64,000 nucleotides of DNA from Variovorax paradoxus (lineage in GTDB: Bacteria; Pseudomonadota; Gammaproteobacteria; Burkholderiales; Burkholderiaceae_C). This document shows, piece after piece, positions 30,365 through 39,234 of the stretch (positions within the stretch are counted from its first letter, which is position 1; the number at the start of each line of letters is the position of its first letter). Where the stretch lies: positions 494,001-558,000 of the forward strand of contig NZ_CP102931.1 of assembly GCF_024734665.1 (NCBI RefSeq), given 5' to 3'. The notes under the pieces were generated by a model that was not told the DNA's origin, did not search any database, and saw only the letters and a list, made by a program, of their open reading frames with translations. The position numbers and the translations under genes are program-made.

Positions 30365-31086
30365 GAGGCGCTCCCTCCGTTGCTTTGTCCGTTTTGTTGT
30401 TCGATGCGGTCGTATTCGGGGCGCAGGTCGAGCATCGCCGTGCGTGCGCGGGCGATGAAAGTGTTCTTGTCTTCCCCTTCGGCCAGCGAGATCGGCGCGC
30501 CGTAGCGCACCGTGCACGCCAGCGGAATCGGCACCAGCGTGCCCTTGGGCAGCACGCGCTTCAGGTTCTCGATCCACACCGGCACCAGCCGCACGTTGGG
30601 GCAGGCGCGCGCCAGGTGGAAGAGCCCGCTTTTCAGCGGCAGCAGGATCTCGTCGCCCGTGTTGCGCGTGCCCTCGGGGAACATGATGAGCGAGTCGCCG
30701 GCGTCCAGCGCCTCCTTCATCTGCTCGACAGGGTTCTCGCCCTGGCCCGAGCCGTCGCGGCGGATCATCAGCGCATTGAACACGTCGGCGCCGATGAACT
30801 GGCGCGTCTTCGAGGCCATCCAGTAGTCCTGCCCGGCCACCGGCCGCGTGAGCGCGCGCAGGTCGGGCGGCAGCGTGGCCCACAACAGCACGAAGTCGCC
30901 GTGGCTCGTGTGGTTGGCGAAGTACAGCGTCTGCTCGGCCTTCGGCGTGGTGCCTGACCAGATGGCGCGAACCCCGGTCAGCAGCCCGGCCGCGCCGATG
31001 ATCAGCTTGCCGGCCACGATGGCGAGCCCGCGCCGCAGCACGGTGCTTTCGGGCTTGTCGTTGTTTTTGTTGTTTTCTTCGGTCAA
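30361..31086 (-). CDS. PlsC-like 1-acyl-glycerophosphate acyltransferase
   Basis: A 241-residue membrane-associated acyltransferase. The catalytic HX4D motif is NHTSHGDF, followed by the glycerophosphate-binding segment (MFPEGTRNTGDE) and VPVWIEN further on. It would make phosphatidic acid, the substrate for the CdsA-like enzyme encoded by the overlapping next gene. I take TTG at 31086 as start because it overlaps the upstream stop (TTGA); an in-frame start at 31134 would overlap the upstream gene by 52 bases. An acyltransferase is not part of the E. coli ynb set. Confidence 0.85.
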   Translation of the reverse strand: MTEENNKNNDKPESTVLRRGLAIVAGKLIIGAAGLLTGVRAIWSGTTPKAEQTLYFANHTSHGDFVLLWATLPPDLRALTRPVAGQDYWMASKTRQFIGADVFNALMIRRDGSGQGENPVEQMKEALDAGDSLIMFPEGTRNTGDEILLPLKSGLFHLARACPNVRLVPVWIENLKRVLPKGTLVPIPLACTVRYGAPISLAEGEDKNTFIARARTAMLDLRPEYDRIEQQNGQSNGGSAS

Positions 31087-31532
31087 GAGAGGTCCTGTGT
31101 CATCAAGGCAAGGAGGAACAAGGCGCTCTGGCACGCCACCACGATGGCGTGGCGCTGCATGAGCTGTCGGGTGCCCTGCACGCGGTCGTCGAGCGGGCGC
31201 GTGGTGGCGTGTTGCGACGGCGGTGGCTCGCGCAGCCCGAGCGTTGAGAGCGCTTTGTCGAGCGCTTCGAGCGAAGCGACGGTGTTGCGCGCGAGCCCGT
31301 CGAACAGCGCCTCGTCGAAGCGCAGCCGGAACGCGAAGTAGCGCTCCAGCGCGCCGAGGATCACGACCGCGCCGAAGCCCATGGTGGCAGTGGTCGAGAG
31401 CGAGCGCAGCGTCAGCGCGAGCACCAGCGCCGAGATGCAGGTGAGCGCAAAGCCCCAGAGGCCCAGCAGCGCGATGGCGCGCAGCAGGCCGGCCAGTGCG
31501 GCGCAGGTGGTTCGGTCGTTGTCATCGGTCAT
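31083..31532 (-). CDS. Small membrane protein of unknown function in the lipid cluster
   Basis: A 149-residue protein with two N-terminal hydrophobic segments (about residues 15-40 and 48-65) and a third at the C-terminus (VVACQSALFLLALMT). A charged middle of about 60 residues lies between. No family is recognised. Its start lies 11 bases inside the upstream phosphatase gene and its stop overlaps the acyltransferase start, so it is locked into the operon and probably serves the same membrane process. Confidence 0.65.
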   Translation of the reverse strand: MTDDNDRTTCAALAGLLRAIALLGLWGFALTCISALVLALTLRSLSTTATMGFGAVVILGALERYFAFRLRFDEALFDGLARNTVASLEALDKALSTLGLREPPPSQHATTRPLDDRVQGTRQLMQRHAIVVACQSALFLLALMTQDLS

Positions 31533-32871
31533 GGGGCGGTACCTCCGGCAAAGGTTTGAACGGCTCCAGTGACACCCGCCAGGCCCCCCGCAGCACGATC
31601 TGCGGCCGTGCGCGGCGCACCGTGTCTTCGGCCTGGGCGACGCCGCCGGCCGGGCCGTAGCGGCCCAGCCAGGCGATTACCGCCGCAGCGCTGCGTGAGA
31701 AGCCGAGCGCGCAGCAGACCCACACTGTGGCACCGTCCGCGTTCCGGCGCTGGCCTTCGATGACGGCCGCTGCGCGCTGCAGGCGCACGGTTGGCGGCAC
31801 CGTCAGGTCGAGCAGCGGCACGCAGTGCGCATGCGGCACGCCTGCCGGCATCTGCAGCTCGGCGCACAGACTCACCAGACGGGGCTGTCCGGCGGCCAGC
31901 CACTCGGCGTGCGTCGGCCGGCGGCCCAGCCGCAGGCCCGGCACCACTTCGACCGAAGCCGGTAGCTTGCGGGTCCAGAGACAGGCGTTGATGGCGGCGG
32001 CGAGCCGGTAGGGCGCCAGCATCCAGCGCGCCGCCCAGCCCATGCGGCCACGGCCGTTCATCTGGAAGCCGCGTGCGCCGAAGCCGATGTAGTTCAACGC
32101 CACCAGCGCGAGCGACGCGGCCGGCCATGCCAGCCACAGCACGACGCCGCCGCCGTACAGCGCAGCCGCAAGGAACAGCGCCGCGCCCACTGCATAGAGC
32201 CCCGCCAGCTTCCAGCGCTGCGGGTCGCGGGTGATGCGCCACGCGCGCGGCATCGACACCACGCGCTCCAGCGGCCACAGCCACACGCAGAACAGGCCGA
32301 GCAGCGCGCCGGTCGGAATGTCGATGAAGTGGTGCTGCCACGTCGTGAGCACCGACGCGCAGATGGCGAAGGCCCACACATGCAGCACCAGCCGCGCCCA
32401 GAGGGGCCGGATGAACTGCCGGTACCAGTCCCACAGGATCACGGCCAGCGCGATGTGCAGCGAAGGCGCCTGGTTGAACGGCTGGTCGAACCCGCGCAGC
32501 GCGTTGAACAGGAAAGCCGGCGCCCCGTCGACCGGCGGTTGCCCGAAGCTGAAGTGCAGTGGCCAGAGGATGAAGCAGCTGCAGGCGATGAGCGTGGCCG
32601 TCACCAGCCGCAGCGCGTGCCGGTCGAGCGTGTGCCTGCTGCGCGCCAGGAACAGCGACAGCGCATAGAAGACGTTGATCGTCCAGTACGGAAAGATCGT
32701 CCACGGCCAGAACGGCACCTGCCGCTCCCACTCGAAAGCCATCGACGGCACGTTCGCCCGCGTGGTCGCCCACCAGTTGGCGAAGCCATAGGTCGCGTAG
32801 AACAGCGGCCCCAGAAACACCAGCCATGCGGCGGCGCGCTTCCAGGGCCGTTGCGCCAGCCAGGCGGTCAT
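31522..32871 (-). CDS. PAP2 phosphatase / dual-specificity phosphatase fusion (YnbD-like)
   Basis: A 449-residue fusion. Residues 1-260 form a multi-TM PAP2/inositolphosphotransferase-like domain with the motif PSLH at 136-139 and HHFID (His181, Asp184). Residues 300-449 form a cytosolic dual-specificity phosphatase domain with the CX5R loop Cys387-Arg393 in VCCALGFSRS; the usual His before the Cys is Cys here. This architecture is that of E. coli YnbD. Likely substrates are lipid phosphates or phosphatidyl head groups. The start at 32871 overlaps the upstream stop (ATGA). Which of the two domains is active, and on what, cannot be told. Confidence 0.85.
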   Translation of the reverse strand: MTAWLAQRPWKRAAAWLVFLGPLFYATYGFANWWATTRANVPSMAFEWERQVPFWPWTIFPYWTINVFYALSLFLARSRHTLDRHALRLVTATLIACSCFILWPLHFSFGQPPVDGAPAFLFNALRGFDQPFNQAPSLHIALAVILWDWYRQFIRPLWARLVLHVWAFAICASVLTTWQHHFIDIPTGALLGLFCVWLWPLERVVSMPRAWRITRDPQRWKLAGLYAVGAALFLAAALYGGGVVLWLAWPAASLALVALNYIGFGARGFQMNGRGRMGWAARWMLAPYRLAAAINACLWTRKLPASVEVVPGLRLGRRPTHAEWLAAGQPRLVSLCAELQMPAGVPHAHCVPLLDLTVPPTVRLQRAAAVIEGQRRNADGATVWVCCALGFSRSAAAVIAWLGRYGPAGGVAQAEDTVRRARPQIVLRGAWRVSLEPFKPLPEVPPHDR

Positions 32872-34634
32872 TGCGTGACGCGCACTGCCAGCGACACCGT
32901 GAAGATGCCCCACTCGTCGACCCGCTGGTCGATCTTGCGGAAGCCCGCTTCTTCCACCAGCTGGTCCATCTCGTACTGCGTGCGGCGCCGCATCACCCAG
33001 GCCTCGCCCTGGCGGTGGCTGGTGAGGGCGCGCGCGATCATCTCGAGCTGCGGATGCCAGGGCTGCCCGGTGTAGACGAGGTAGCCGCGGTCTTCCACCG
33101 CGTCGCCCACGCCCGCGAGCGAGCGGCGCACCATTTCGTTGTCGGGGAACAGCTCGTACAGGCCCGACACCACGGCCAGCGTGGGCCGCGGCAATACGCT
33201 CGCGAGGCTCATGCGGTCGAAGGCATCGGCCTGCACGAATTGGGCGACGTCTTCCAGGCCCTTCTCGGCGATGAGCGCCCGGCCGTCGCGCACATTGATG
33301 TCGCTGTAGTCGCGCAGCAAGATGGAACTGGCCTTCACGGGGCTGGCCAGCACCGCGTCGAGCACGTAGCGGCCATGGCCGGCGGCGATGTCCATCACGC
33401 GCACCTCGCGGTGCATGTCGGCCAGGCGCTCCATTGCAATGCGCAGCAGCTCTTCGACGTGGATCTTGCGTTGGCGTATGCCGCGCCAGCCGATGGAGTC
33501 CAGGTAGGTCTTGTCGATGGAGCGGCCGATGGCCGAGCTGCCCTGCGGATGGTTGCGGTACACGTAGTCGAGCGTGCTGCCCGAATCGAAGCCGGTGGCG
33601 TGGCCGAGCTTGATGCCCTCGGACATCGTGCCACCCAGCTTCAGGCTCGCGCGGGTCATGGCCCAGTAGGCGCCGCGCGGCGACAGGGGCGACAGCGGCT
33701 CGGCCAGTGCGCGCGACTCGTCGGCCGTGTCGCCGCTCAGGTGCGCCTCGCGGCGGTCCACAGGCACGGCGGGCTCGTCGAAGCGCTGCAGGATGAATTC
33801 GCGGATCGAGGCCACGGCCGGCGCCCGGTCTTTCTCGCCCAGGGTGTCGTGGAAGAAGCCCGGCAGCTCCGTCTTGGTCTTGACCGCGCTGCCCAGCCGC
33901 TCGAAGAACTGGTGCTGCGGCTTGTGGTGCACCACCCAGTCGGCGCCCGAAATGAGCAGCTGCACCGGCAGCGTGATCGCATTGGCGTCGGCCACCACGC
34001 GGTCGGCGGCCTCGTACAGGCCCAGCAGGATGTTGACCGCGATGGGCCGCGAGATCAGCGGATCGCTCTCGTAGCTGGCGATGCGCTGCGGGTCGTGCGT
34101 GAGGAACTTCGCCTTCACGTAGCTGTTGACGAAGAACAGGCCGCGCAGCTTGTGCATCAGCCCTAGCCCGGCGCGCGCGAACGGCACGTAGAGCTTGACC
34201 TTGAAGGCCGGCGAGGCGAGCGTGAGGCCGCGTACCTTGGGCGCGTAGTCGTGCGCCCAGGTGGCGATCAGCACCGCGCCCACGCTCTGCGCGACCACGT
34301 GGATGTCCTGCTCGGGCACGCCGTGCGCCGTGCCGATGTGCTGTACGAAGGTCTGCACGTCGCGCACCGAAGTGCCGAAGCTCGGGCTGTAGCCGCGCTG
34401 CCCGGGCGAGCGGCCATGGCCGCGGGCGTCCCAGGCGAAGAAGTCGAAGTCGGGCAGGTTCAGCTCGTCGACCAGGTGCGCCATGCGCGCACCGTGTTCA
34501 TGGCCGCGATGGAACAGCACGATGGCGCCGCGCCGCGTGGCGCCGGTGGCCGGCCAGTGGCGGTAGAAAAGAGATTCGCCGTCGTGCGTCTGGAAATGAA
34601 GCTCGTTCGGAGCGCGTGGAGTGGTGTCGTTCAT
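32868..34634 (-). CDS. Alpha/beta hydrolase - SAM methyltransferase fusion (YnbC-like)
   Basis: A 588-residue fusion. The first 300 residues are a monoacylglycerol-lipase-like hydrolase: oxyanion segment VLFHRGHEHG, DARGHGRSPG, nucleophile elbow VVAQSVGAV (Ser about residue 118), and a His in LPGFFHDTLGE. Residues about 345-588 are a class I methyltransferase with motif I VMDIAAGHGRYVLDA and a following LRDYSDINV acidic loop. The same two-domain layout is known for E. coli YnbC. It could trim an acyl chain and methylate a lipid head group, but no activity is established. The start at 34634 is preferred to the frame extension to 34745, which overlaps ynbA-like. Confidence 0.85.
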   Translation of the reverse strand: MNDTTPRAPNELHFQTHDGESLFYRHWPATGATRRGAIVLFHRGHEHGARMAHLVDELNLPDFDFFAWDARGHGRSPGQRGYSPSFGTSVRDVQTFVQHIGTAHGVPEQDIHVVAQSVGAVLIATWAHDYAPKVRGLTLASPAFKVKLYVPFARAGLGLMHKLRGLFFVNSYVKAKFLTHDPQRIASYESDPLISRPIAVNILLGLYEAADRVVADANAITLPVQLLISGADWVVHHKPQHQFFERLGSAVKTKTELPGFFHDTLGEKDRAPAVASIREFILQRFDEPAVPVDRREAHLSGDTADESRALAEPLSPLSPRGAYWAMTRASLKLGGTMSEGIKLGHATGFDSGSTLDYVYRNHPQGSSAIGRSIDKTYLDSIGWRGIRQRKIHVEELLRIAMERLADMHREVRVMDIAAGHGRYVLDAVLASPVKASSILLRDYSDINVRDGRALIAEKGLEDVAQFVQADAFDRMSLASVLPRPTLAVVSGLYELFPDNEMVRRSLAGVGDAVEDRGYLVYTGQPWHPQLEMIARALTSHRQGEAWVMRRRTQYEMDQLVEEAGFRKIDQRVDEWGIFTVSLAVRVTQ

Positions 34635-34665
34635 TGAATCCCTGTGAAATCTTGTAGGAGCTTGT

Positions 34666-35283
34666 TCAGTGGCGGCCTGCGGCGTCGGCCTCGGCCAGGG
34701 CGCGGCGGATGCGGTTGACGGTGGTCCAGGCCACCAGCACAGCAAGCAGCGGCATCAGCCAGGCTGTCCAGCCCGGCAGCGGCAAGCCCAGCGCCACGTA
34801 GAGGCCGAGCGCGCCGAACACGAAGGCCCGGTCGCTCTTGCCCAGCGGGCCGTCGTAGCGGCGCGAGGCGCCCACCGTGGGGCCAAGCGCGCCGGCGAAT
34901 TCGCTCAGCCCGGCCAGCACGATCACCGTGCCGACCCAGAAGCCGCTGAAAGGCAGCACCAGTGCAAAGGGCAGGTACAGCGCCGCGTCGGAGACCACGT
35001 CGGTCAGTTCGTTGAGAAAGGCGCCCAGCCTGCTCTGCTGGTTGTGTTCGCGCGCCAGCATGCCGTCGATGGCGTTGAAGGCCATGCGCAGGAACATCCA
35101 CAGCGGAATGAGCCCGAAGGCCGCCAGCGAGGGCGCCGCGAAGAAGAGCCAGAGCCCGAGCGCGACCGAAACGACGCATGCCGCCATCGTGACCTGGTTG
35201 GCTGTGACGCCCATCGCATGCAGGCGGACCACCAGCGGCCGCAGCAGGGCCTGGAAACGCGGCTTCAGTTCGTAGATCGACAC
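34666..35283 (-). CDS. CDP-alcohol phosphatidyltransferase family protein (YnbA-like)
   Basis: A 205-residue multi-TM enzyme of the family that joins CDP-diacylglycerol to an alcohol. The signature region reads [18 protein letters not shown] followed by [12 protein letters not shown]. It keeps the central DGxxAR and the last Asp residues, but Asn replaces two of the Asp positions of the usual DxxDGxxAR-x8-GxxxDxxxD. From memory E. coli YnbA shows the same kind of change, so this may be a subfamily trait. It is the first gene of the minus-strand cluster and diverges from ruvB. The alcohol acceptor is unknown. Confidence 0.82.
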   Translation of the reverse strand: MSIYELKPRFQALLRPLVVRLHAMGVTANQVTMAACVVSVALGLWLFFAAPSLAAFGLIPLWMFLRMAFNAIDGMLAREHNQQSRLGAFLNELTDVVSDAALYLPFALVLPFSGFWVGTVIVLAGLSEFAGALGPTVGASRRYDGPLGKSDRAFVFGALGLYVALGLPLPGWTAWLMPLLAVLVAWTTVNRIRRALAEADAAGRH

Positions 35284-35370
35284 GTGCTGGCTTCCCCTCG
35301 TTTGTTATGTGCCGAAGCATTCTGCCAGTCTGGCCCAAGGACTAAACTTGCCGACGCAGACCCTTACCCA

Positions 35371-36435
35371 ATGACCATCCAGACAGACGACTTCGCGCCC
35401 GCCCCCCAACGCGTGGTGTCCGCAGCCCCCGCATCGCCCAACGAAGAGGCGATCGAACGGGCCCTGCGCCCCAAGCTGCTCGACGAATACGTCGGCCAGG
35501 CTAAGGTGCGCGAGCAGCTCGAAATCTTCATCGGCGCCGCGCGCAAGCGCAAAGAGGCGCTCGACCACGTGCTGCTGTTCGGCCCGCCGGGCCTGGGCAA
35601 GACCACGCTGTCGCACATCATCGCGGCCGAGCTGGGCGTCAACCTGCGCCAGACCTCCGGCCCCGTGCTCGAGAAGCCCAAGGACCTGGCGGCGCTGCTG
35701 ACCAACCTGGAGCCGAACGATGTGCTTTTCATCGACGAGATCCACCGCTTGAGCCCGGTCGTCGAGGAAATCCTGTACCCCGCGCTGGAGGACTACCAGA
35801 TCGACATCATGATCGGCGAGGGCCCCGCGGCGCGCAGCATCAAGCTCGACCTGCAGCCCTTCACCCTGGTGGGCGCCACCACCCGCGCCGGCATGCTGAC
35901 CAACCCGCTGCGCGACCGCTTCGGCATCGTTGCGCGGCTGGAGTTCTACACGCCCGAAGAGCTGGCGCTGATCGTGACCCGCAGCGCCCGCCTGCTCAAG
36001 GTGGAGACCGACGAAACCGGCGGCTTCGAGATCGCCCGCCGTTCGCGCGGTACGCCCCGCATTGCCAACCGCCTGCTGCGCCGCGTGCGCGACTACGCCG
36101 AGGTCAAGGGCAATGGCCGTATCACCGAAGAAATTGCGCACAAGGCGCTGGCCATGCTCGACGTCGACCCGCAGGGCTTCGACCTGATGGACCGCAAGCT
36201 GCTTGAGGCCGTCATCCACCGTTTCGACGGCGGCCCGGTGGGCCTCGACAACGTGGCGGCCAGCATCGGCGAGGAGCGCGACACCATCGAGGACGTGATC
36301 GAGCCCTACCTCATCCAGCAGGGCTACCTGCAGCGCACGCCGCGCGGGCGCATCGCCACGTTGGCGGCGTACCGCCACCTGGGCGTGACGCCGCCTTCGA
36401 GCCGTTCCGACGGACAAGACCTCTTCGGAGCCTGA
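35371..36435 (+). CDS. ruvB: Holliday junction branch migration helicase RuvB
   Basis: AAA+ motor that drives branch migration on RuvA-bound junctions. The 354-residue product has the N-terminal [11 protein letters not shown], Walker [12 protein letters not shown], Walker [11 protein letters not shown] and sensor 1 GATTRAGML. The arginine finger region NPLRDRFGI and the C-terminal winged-helix [15 protein letters not shown] are also present. The ATG at 35371 is chosen; upstream in-frame sequence overlaps the opposite-strand ynbA-like gene. A metal transporter gene follows six bases later. Confidence 0.97.
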   Translation: MTIQTDDFAPAPQRVVSAAPASPNEEAIERALRPKLLDEYVGQAKVREQLEIFIGAARKRKEALDHVLLFGPPGLGKTTLSHIIAAELGVNLRQTSGPVLEKPKDLAALLTNLEPNDVLFIDEIHRLSPVVEEILYPALEDYQIDIMIGEGPAARSIKLDLQPFTLVGATTRAGMLTNPLRDRFGIVARLEFYTPEELALIVTRSARLLKVETDETGGFEIARRSRGTPRIANRLLRRVRDYAEVKGNGRITEEIAHKALAMLDVDPQGFDLMDRKLLEAVIHRFDGGPVGLDNVAASIGEERDTIEDVIEPYLIQQGYLQRTPRGRIATLAAYRHLGVTPPSSRSDGQDLFGA

Positions 36436-36441
36436 AGACAC

Positions 36442-37389
36442 ATGCACACCCATGACCTGAGCGCCTGGCAGCACGACCACCATTTCGGCGCCGACACCGC
36501 CTCCGCCGAGCGCAGCACGCGCCTCGTGATGTGGATCACCGCCGCGATGATGGTCGTCGAGATCGGCGCCGGCTGGTGGTTCAACTCGATGGCGCTGCTG
36601 GCCGACGGCTGGCACATGAGCTCGCATGCGCTGGCCATCGGCCTGAGCGCCTTTGCCTATGCGGCCGCGCGGCGCTACGCACGCGATCCGCGTTTTGCCT
36701 TCGGCACCTGGAAGATCGAAGTGCTCGGCGGTTTTGCGAGTGCGCTGGTGCTGTTGGGCATTGCGGCGCTGATGGTGGTGGGCTCGCTGGAGCGGCTGTG
36801 GTCGCCCTCCGCGATTCACTACCCCGAAGCCATCTCGGTTGCGGTGCTGGGGCTGGTGGTCAACCTGGTCTGTGCGCGGTTGCTGGGCGGGGCGCATCAC
36901 CATCATCACGGGCATGACCACGGTCACGCCCATGAGCACGACGACCAGGGCCACGACTTGAACCTGCGTTCCGCCTACATGCACGTCGTCGCCGACGCCG
37001 CCACTTCGGTGCTGGCCATCGCGGCGCTGCTGGGCGGCTGGTTCTATGGCTGGGCCTGGCTCGATCCGGCGATGGGCATCGTCGGCGCGGTGCTGGTGGC
37101 GGTCTGGGCCAAGGGGCTGCTGAAGGAAACCGGCAAGGTGCTGCTCGACCGCGAGATGGACCACCCGGTGACGCAAGAGATCCGTGAAGGCGTCGAGACG
37201 ACGCTGGCCGATTCGGAAACGCGCGTGGCCGATCTGCACGTGTGGCGGGTGGGGCGCGATGCGTACGCCTGTGCGCTCACGGTGGTGACGCATTCCATGA
37301 CGCTGACGGCGGACGAGGTGCGGGCGTGCTTCTCGATGCACGAGGAGATTCGCCACTCCACGGTGGAAATCCAGCGCTGCGTCGACTAG
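36442..37389 (+). CDS. DmeF-like CDF metal efflux transporter
   Basis: A 315-residue six-TM CDF antiporter. TM2 has the metal site MALLADGWHMSSHA (HxxxD-type pattern) and TM5 has YMHVVADAATS. Between TM4 and TM5 is a long His-rich loop (about residues 150-165, with runs of His, Asp and Glu), and the N-terminus is also His-rich. These features and the FGTWKIEVLGGF loop match DmeF of Cupriavidus, a cobalt/nickel exporter. It lies six bases after ruvB and is convergent with, and overlaps by four bases, the desaturase-fusion gene. Confidence 0.87.
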   Translation: MHTHDLSAWQHDHHFGADTASAERSTRLVMWITAAMMVVEIGAGWWFNSMALLADGWHMSSHALAIGLSAFAYAAARRYARDPRFAFGTWKIEVLGGFASALVLLGIAALMVVGSLERLWSPSAIHYPEAISVAVLGLVVNLVCARLLGGAHHHHHGHDHGHAHEHDDQGHDLNLRSAYMHVVADAATSVLAIAALLGGWFYGWAWLDPAMGIVGAVLVAVWAKGLLKETGKVLLDREMDHPVTQEIREGVETTLADSETRVADLHVWRVGRDAYACALTVVTHSMTLTADEVRACFSMHEEIRHSTVEIQRCVD

Positions 37390-39140
37390 CTCCTTGTTCT
37401 TCCCGCAGGCCGCGTGTGCCGCACGATCAGAATCTGCGCCGCGTAGTAGGTCGCCAGCACCCACAGCGACGCCAGCGGCAGCGGTGACACGAAACGGTTT
37501 GTCGCCAGCAGCGAATCGCTCAGCATGAAGAAGCACGCGCCCACCGCCACCCACGGCGCGGACGGGTCCGCGCTGCGCAGTACGGCGGCTCGCCCGATGG
37601 CTTGCGCCGCCATGCAGGCGATCACGATCACATAGACGCCGACCGGCACCCGCAGAGCGACGGGCAGCCCGCCTTGCCAGAGAAACGCGTACATCCCCGC
37701 GCCGATCAGCAGCGTCGCCGCGAGCACGCCGCGGCGCGGGAACAGGCCGACACCGATGCGAAACAGTGCGATGTAGGCCAGGTGCGCCAGCAGGAAGCAC
37801 ACGAGCCCGGGCACGAACAGCTTGGCCGGCCCCATCAGCAGCACGTCGCCCGCCAGCGAGGCCACCAGCCCCGTCAGCAGCAGTCCGTCGAAGGTCGTTA
37901 CGGCACCCGCCGCCACCGCCCGCCGCGCGGCGAAGAAGATCGCGATCGACAGGGCCAGCGGCTTGAAGACGAGGTGCAGCCAGCCAATGCCCAGTGCCGC
38001 GCTGGCCGTGGCCAGGGCCGCTGCCTCGATCAGCAACACTTCGGTCATCGACAGCCGCCCCTGCAGCACGCCGCCGATGGCCCACAGGCTCACCGTCAGC
38101 GCGGCCAGCCAGACGGCGGCCTGCGGCAGCGGCATGGTGTCGGAGAACCACAGGAAGAATATGGCGCCCGCCAGCATCAGCATGAACTGCGCGCCCGCGA
38201 ACCACTGCACGGCCCGGCTCACCACCGGCTCGTAGCGCGTCACCTTGGAAATGTCGAAGGCTGGTTTCGGAAATCGCGCCGCCACGTCCGCCGGCCGCCA
38301 GCCCGGCGGCTTGAACCACACGCGCAGCTTGTCGGCCCAGCTGCGCGCATGCCATGAATCCTTCGCCAGCGCCCAGTACACCTCGGCGTTGGCCCACAGC
38401 GGGTCCCAGCTGCGCAACTCGCCGCGCGTGCCGTACACGCAGCGTTCGTCTTCCTCGCGGAAGCTGCCGAACATCCGGTCCCACACGATCAGGATGCCAC
38501 CGTAGTTGCGGTCGAGGTACTTGTCGTTCACCGCGTGGTGCACGCGGTGGTTCGACGGCGAGCAGAACCAGCGGTCGAACCAGCCCAGCTTGCCCACCTG
38601 CTCGGTGTGCACCCAGAACTGGTAGAGCAGGTCGACCAGCGCCACCACGCCGAACACCAGCGGCGGCACGCCCGCCACCGCCATCGGCAGGTAGAACACC
38701 CAGCCCAGCAGTGCGCCGCTCGAGGTCTGCCGCAGCGCGGTCGACAGGTTGTAGTGCTGGCTCTGGTGATGCACCACGTGCGCCGCCCACAGGATGGCCG
38801 ACTCGTGGCCCATGCGGTGCAGCCAGTAGTAGCAGAAGTCGTAGAACACCAGCGCCAGCAGCCAGCCGTACCACGTCGTCCAGAAGTCGCGCGCCGCCTC
38901 TTGCGGAAACAGCGCCACCGCCGAATACACGGCCGCATAGATGCCGATGCGCAGCAGCCCCGTGAGCACCGCGCTGATCTGGCTCAGCATGCCCAGGCCG
39001 ATGCTGTTCACTGCGTCGGCGAGGCGATAGGTGTCTTGCCCCGTGCCGCGTCGGGCGCGCACGCGGCCGACCGCGAATTCGATTGCGATCAGCAGGAAGA
39101 AAACGGGAGTTGCGAGAACGATGATCTGGCCGGGGCGCAT
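37386..39140 (-). CDS. Sterol desaturase/fatty acid hydroxylase - lysoplasmalogenase (YhhN) fusion
   Basis: A 584-residue polytopic membrane protein. Residues 1-260 are a di-iron hydroxylase of the sterol desaturase superfamily with all His boxes: H108RMGH112, H121VVHH125 and H198RVHH202, plus His178. The layout resembles alkylglycerol monooxygenase. Residues about 370-584 are a YhhN/TMEM86 domain (LAGDVLLM, GLVCFLLAHLAYIALF), the lysoplasmalogenase family that hydrolyses the vinyl-ether bond. Both families act on ether lipids in animals, so a fused ether-lipid or lipid-aldehyde enzyme is inferred. The Met at 39140 is chosen over one at 39170. No frameshift separates the halves. Confidence 0.83.
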   Translation of the reverse strand: MRPGQIIVLATPVFFLLIAIEFAVGRVRARRGTGQDTYRLADAVNSIGLGMLSQISAVLTGLLRIGIYAAVYSAVALFPQEAARDFWTTWYGWLLALVFYDFCYYWLHRMGHESAILWAAHVVHHQSQHYNLSTALRQTSSGALLGWVFYLPMAVAGVPPLVFGVVALVDLLYQFWVHTEQVGKLGWFDRWFCSPSNHRVHHAVNDKYLDRNYGGILIVWDRMFGSFREEDERCVYGTRGELRSWDPLWANAEVYWALAKDSWHARSWADKLRVWFKPPGWRPADVAARFPKPAFDISKVTRYEPVVSRAVQWFAGAQFMLMLAGAIFFLWFSDTMPLPQAAVWLAALTVSLWAIGGVLQGRLSMTEVLLIEAAALATASAALGIGWLHLVFKPLALSIAIFFAARRAVAAGAVTTFDGLLLTGLVASLAGDVLLMGPAKLFVPGLVCFLLAHLAYIALFRIGVGLFPRRGVLAATLLIGAGMYAFLWQGGLPVALRVPVGVYVIVIACMAAQAIGRAAVLRSADPSAPWVAVGACFFMLSDSLLATNRFVSPLPLASLWVLATYYAAQILIVRHTRPAGRTRS

Positions 39141-39234
39141 CGCGCGATTGTGGCGTTGCCGTCGGACCACAAGTCACCGGGATGTCACGGAGGCGCCATC
39201 GTATGGTCACGTGGCGGTGGGAGCCTACCCGTCC

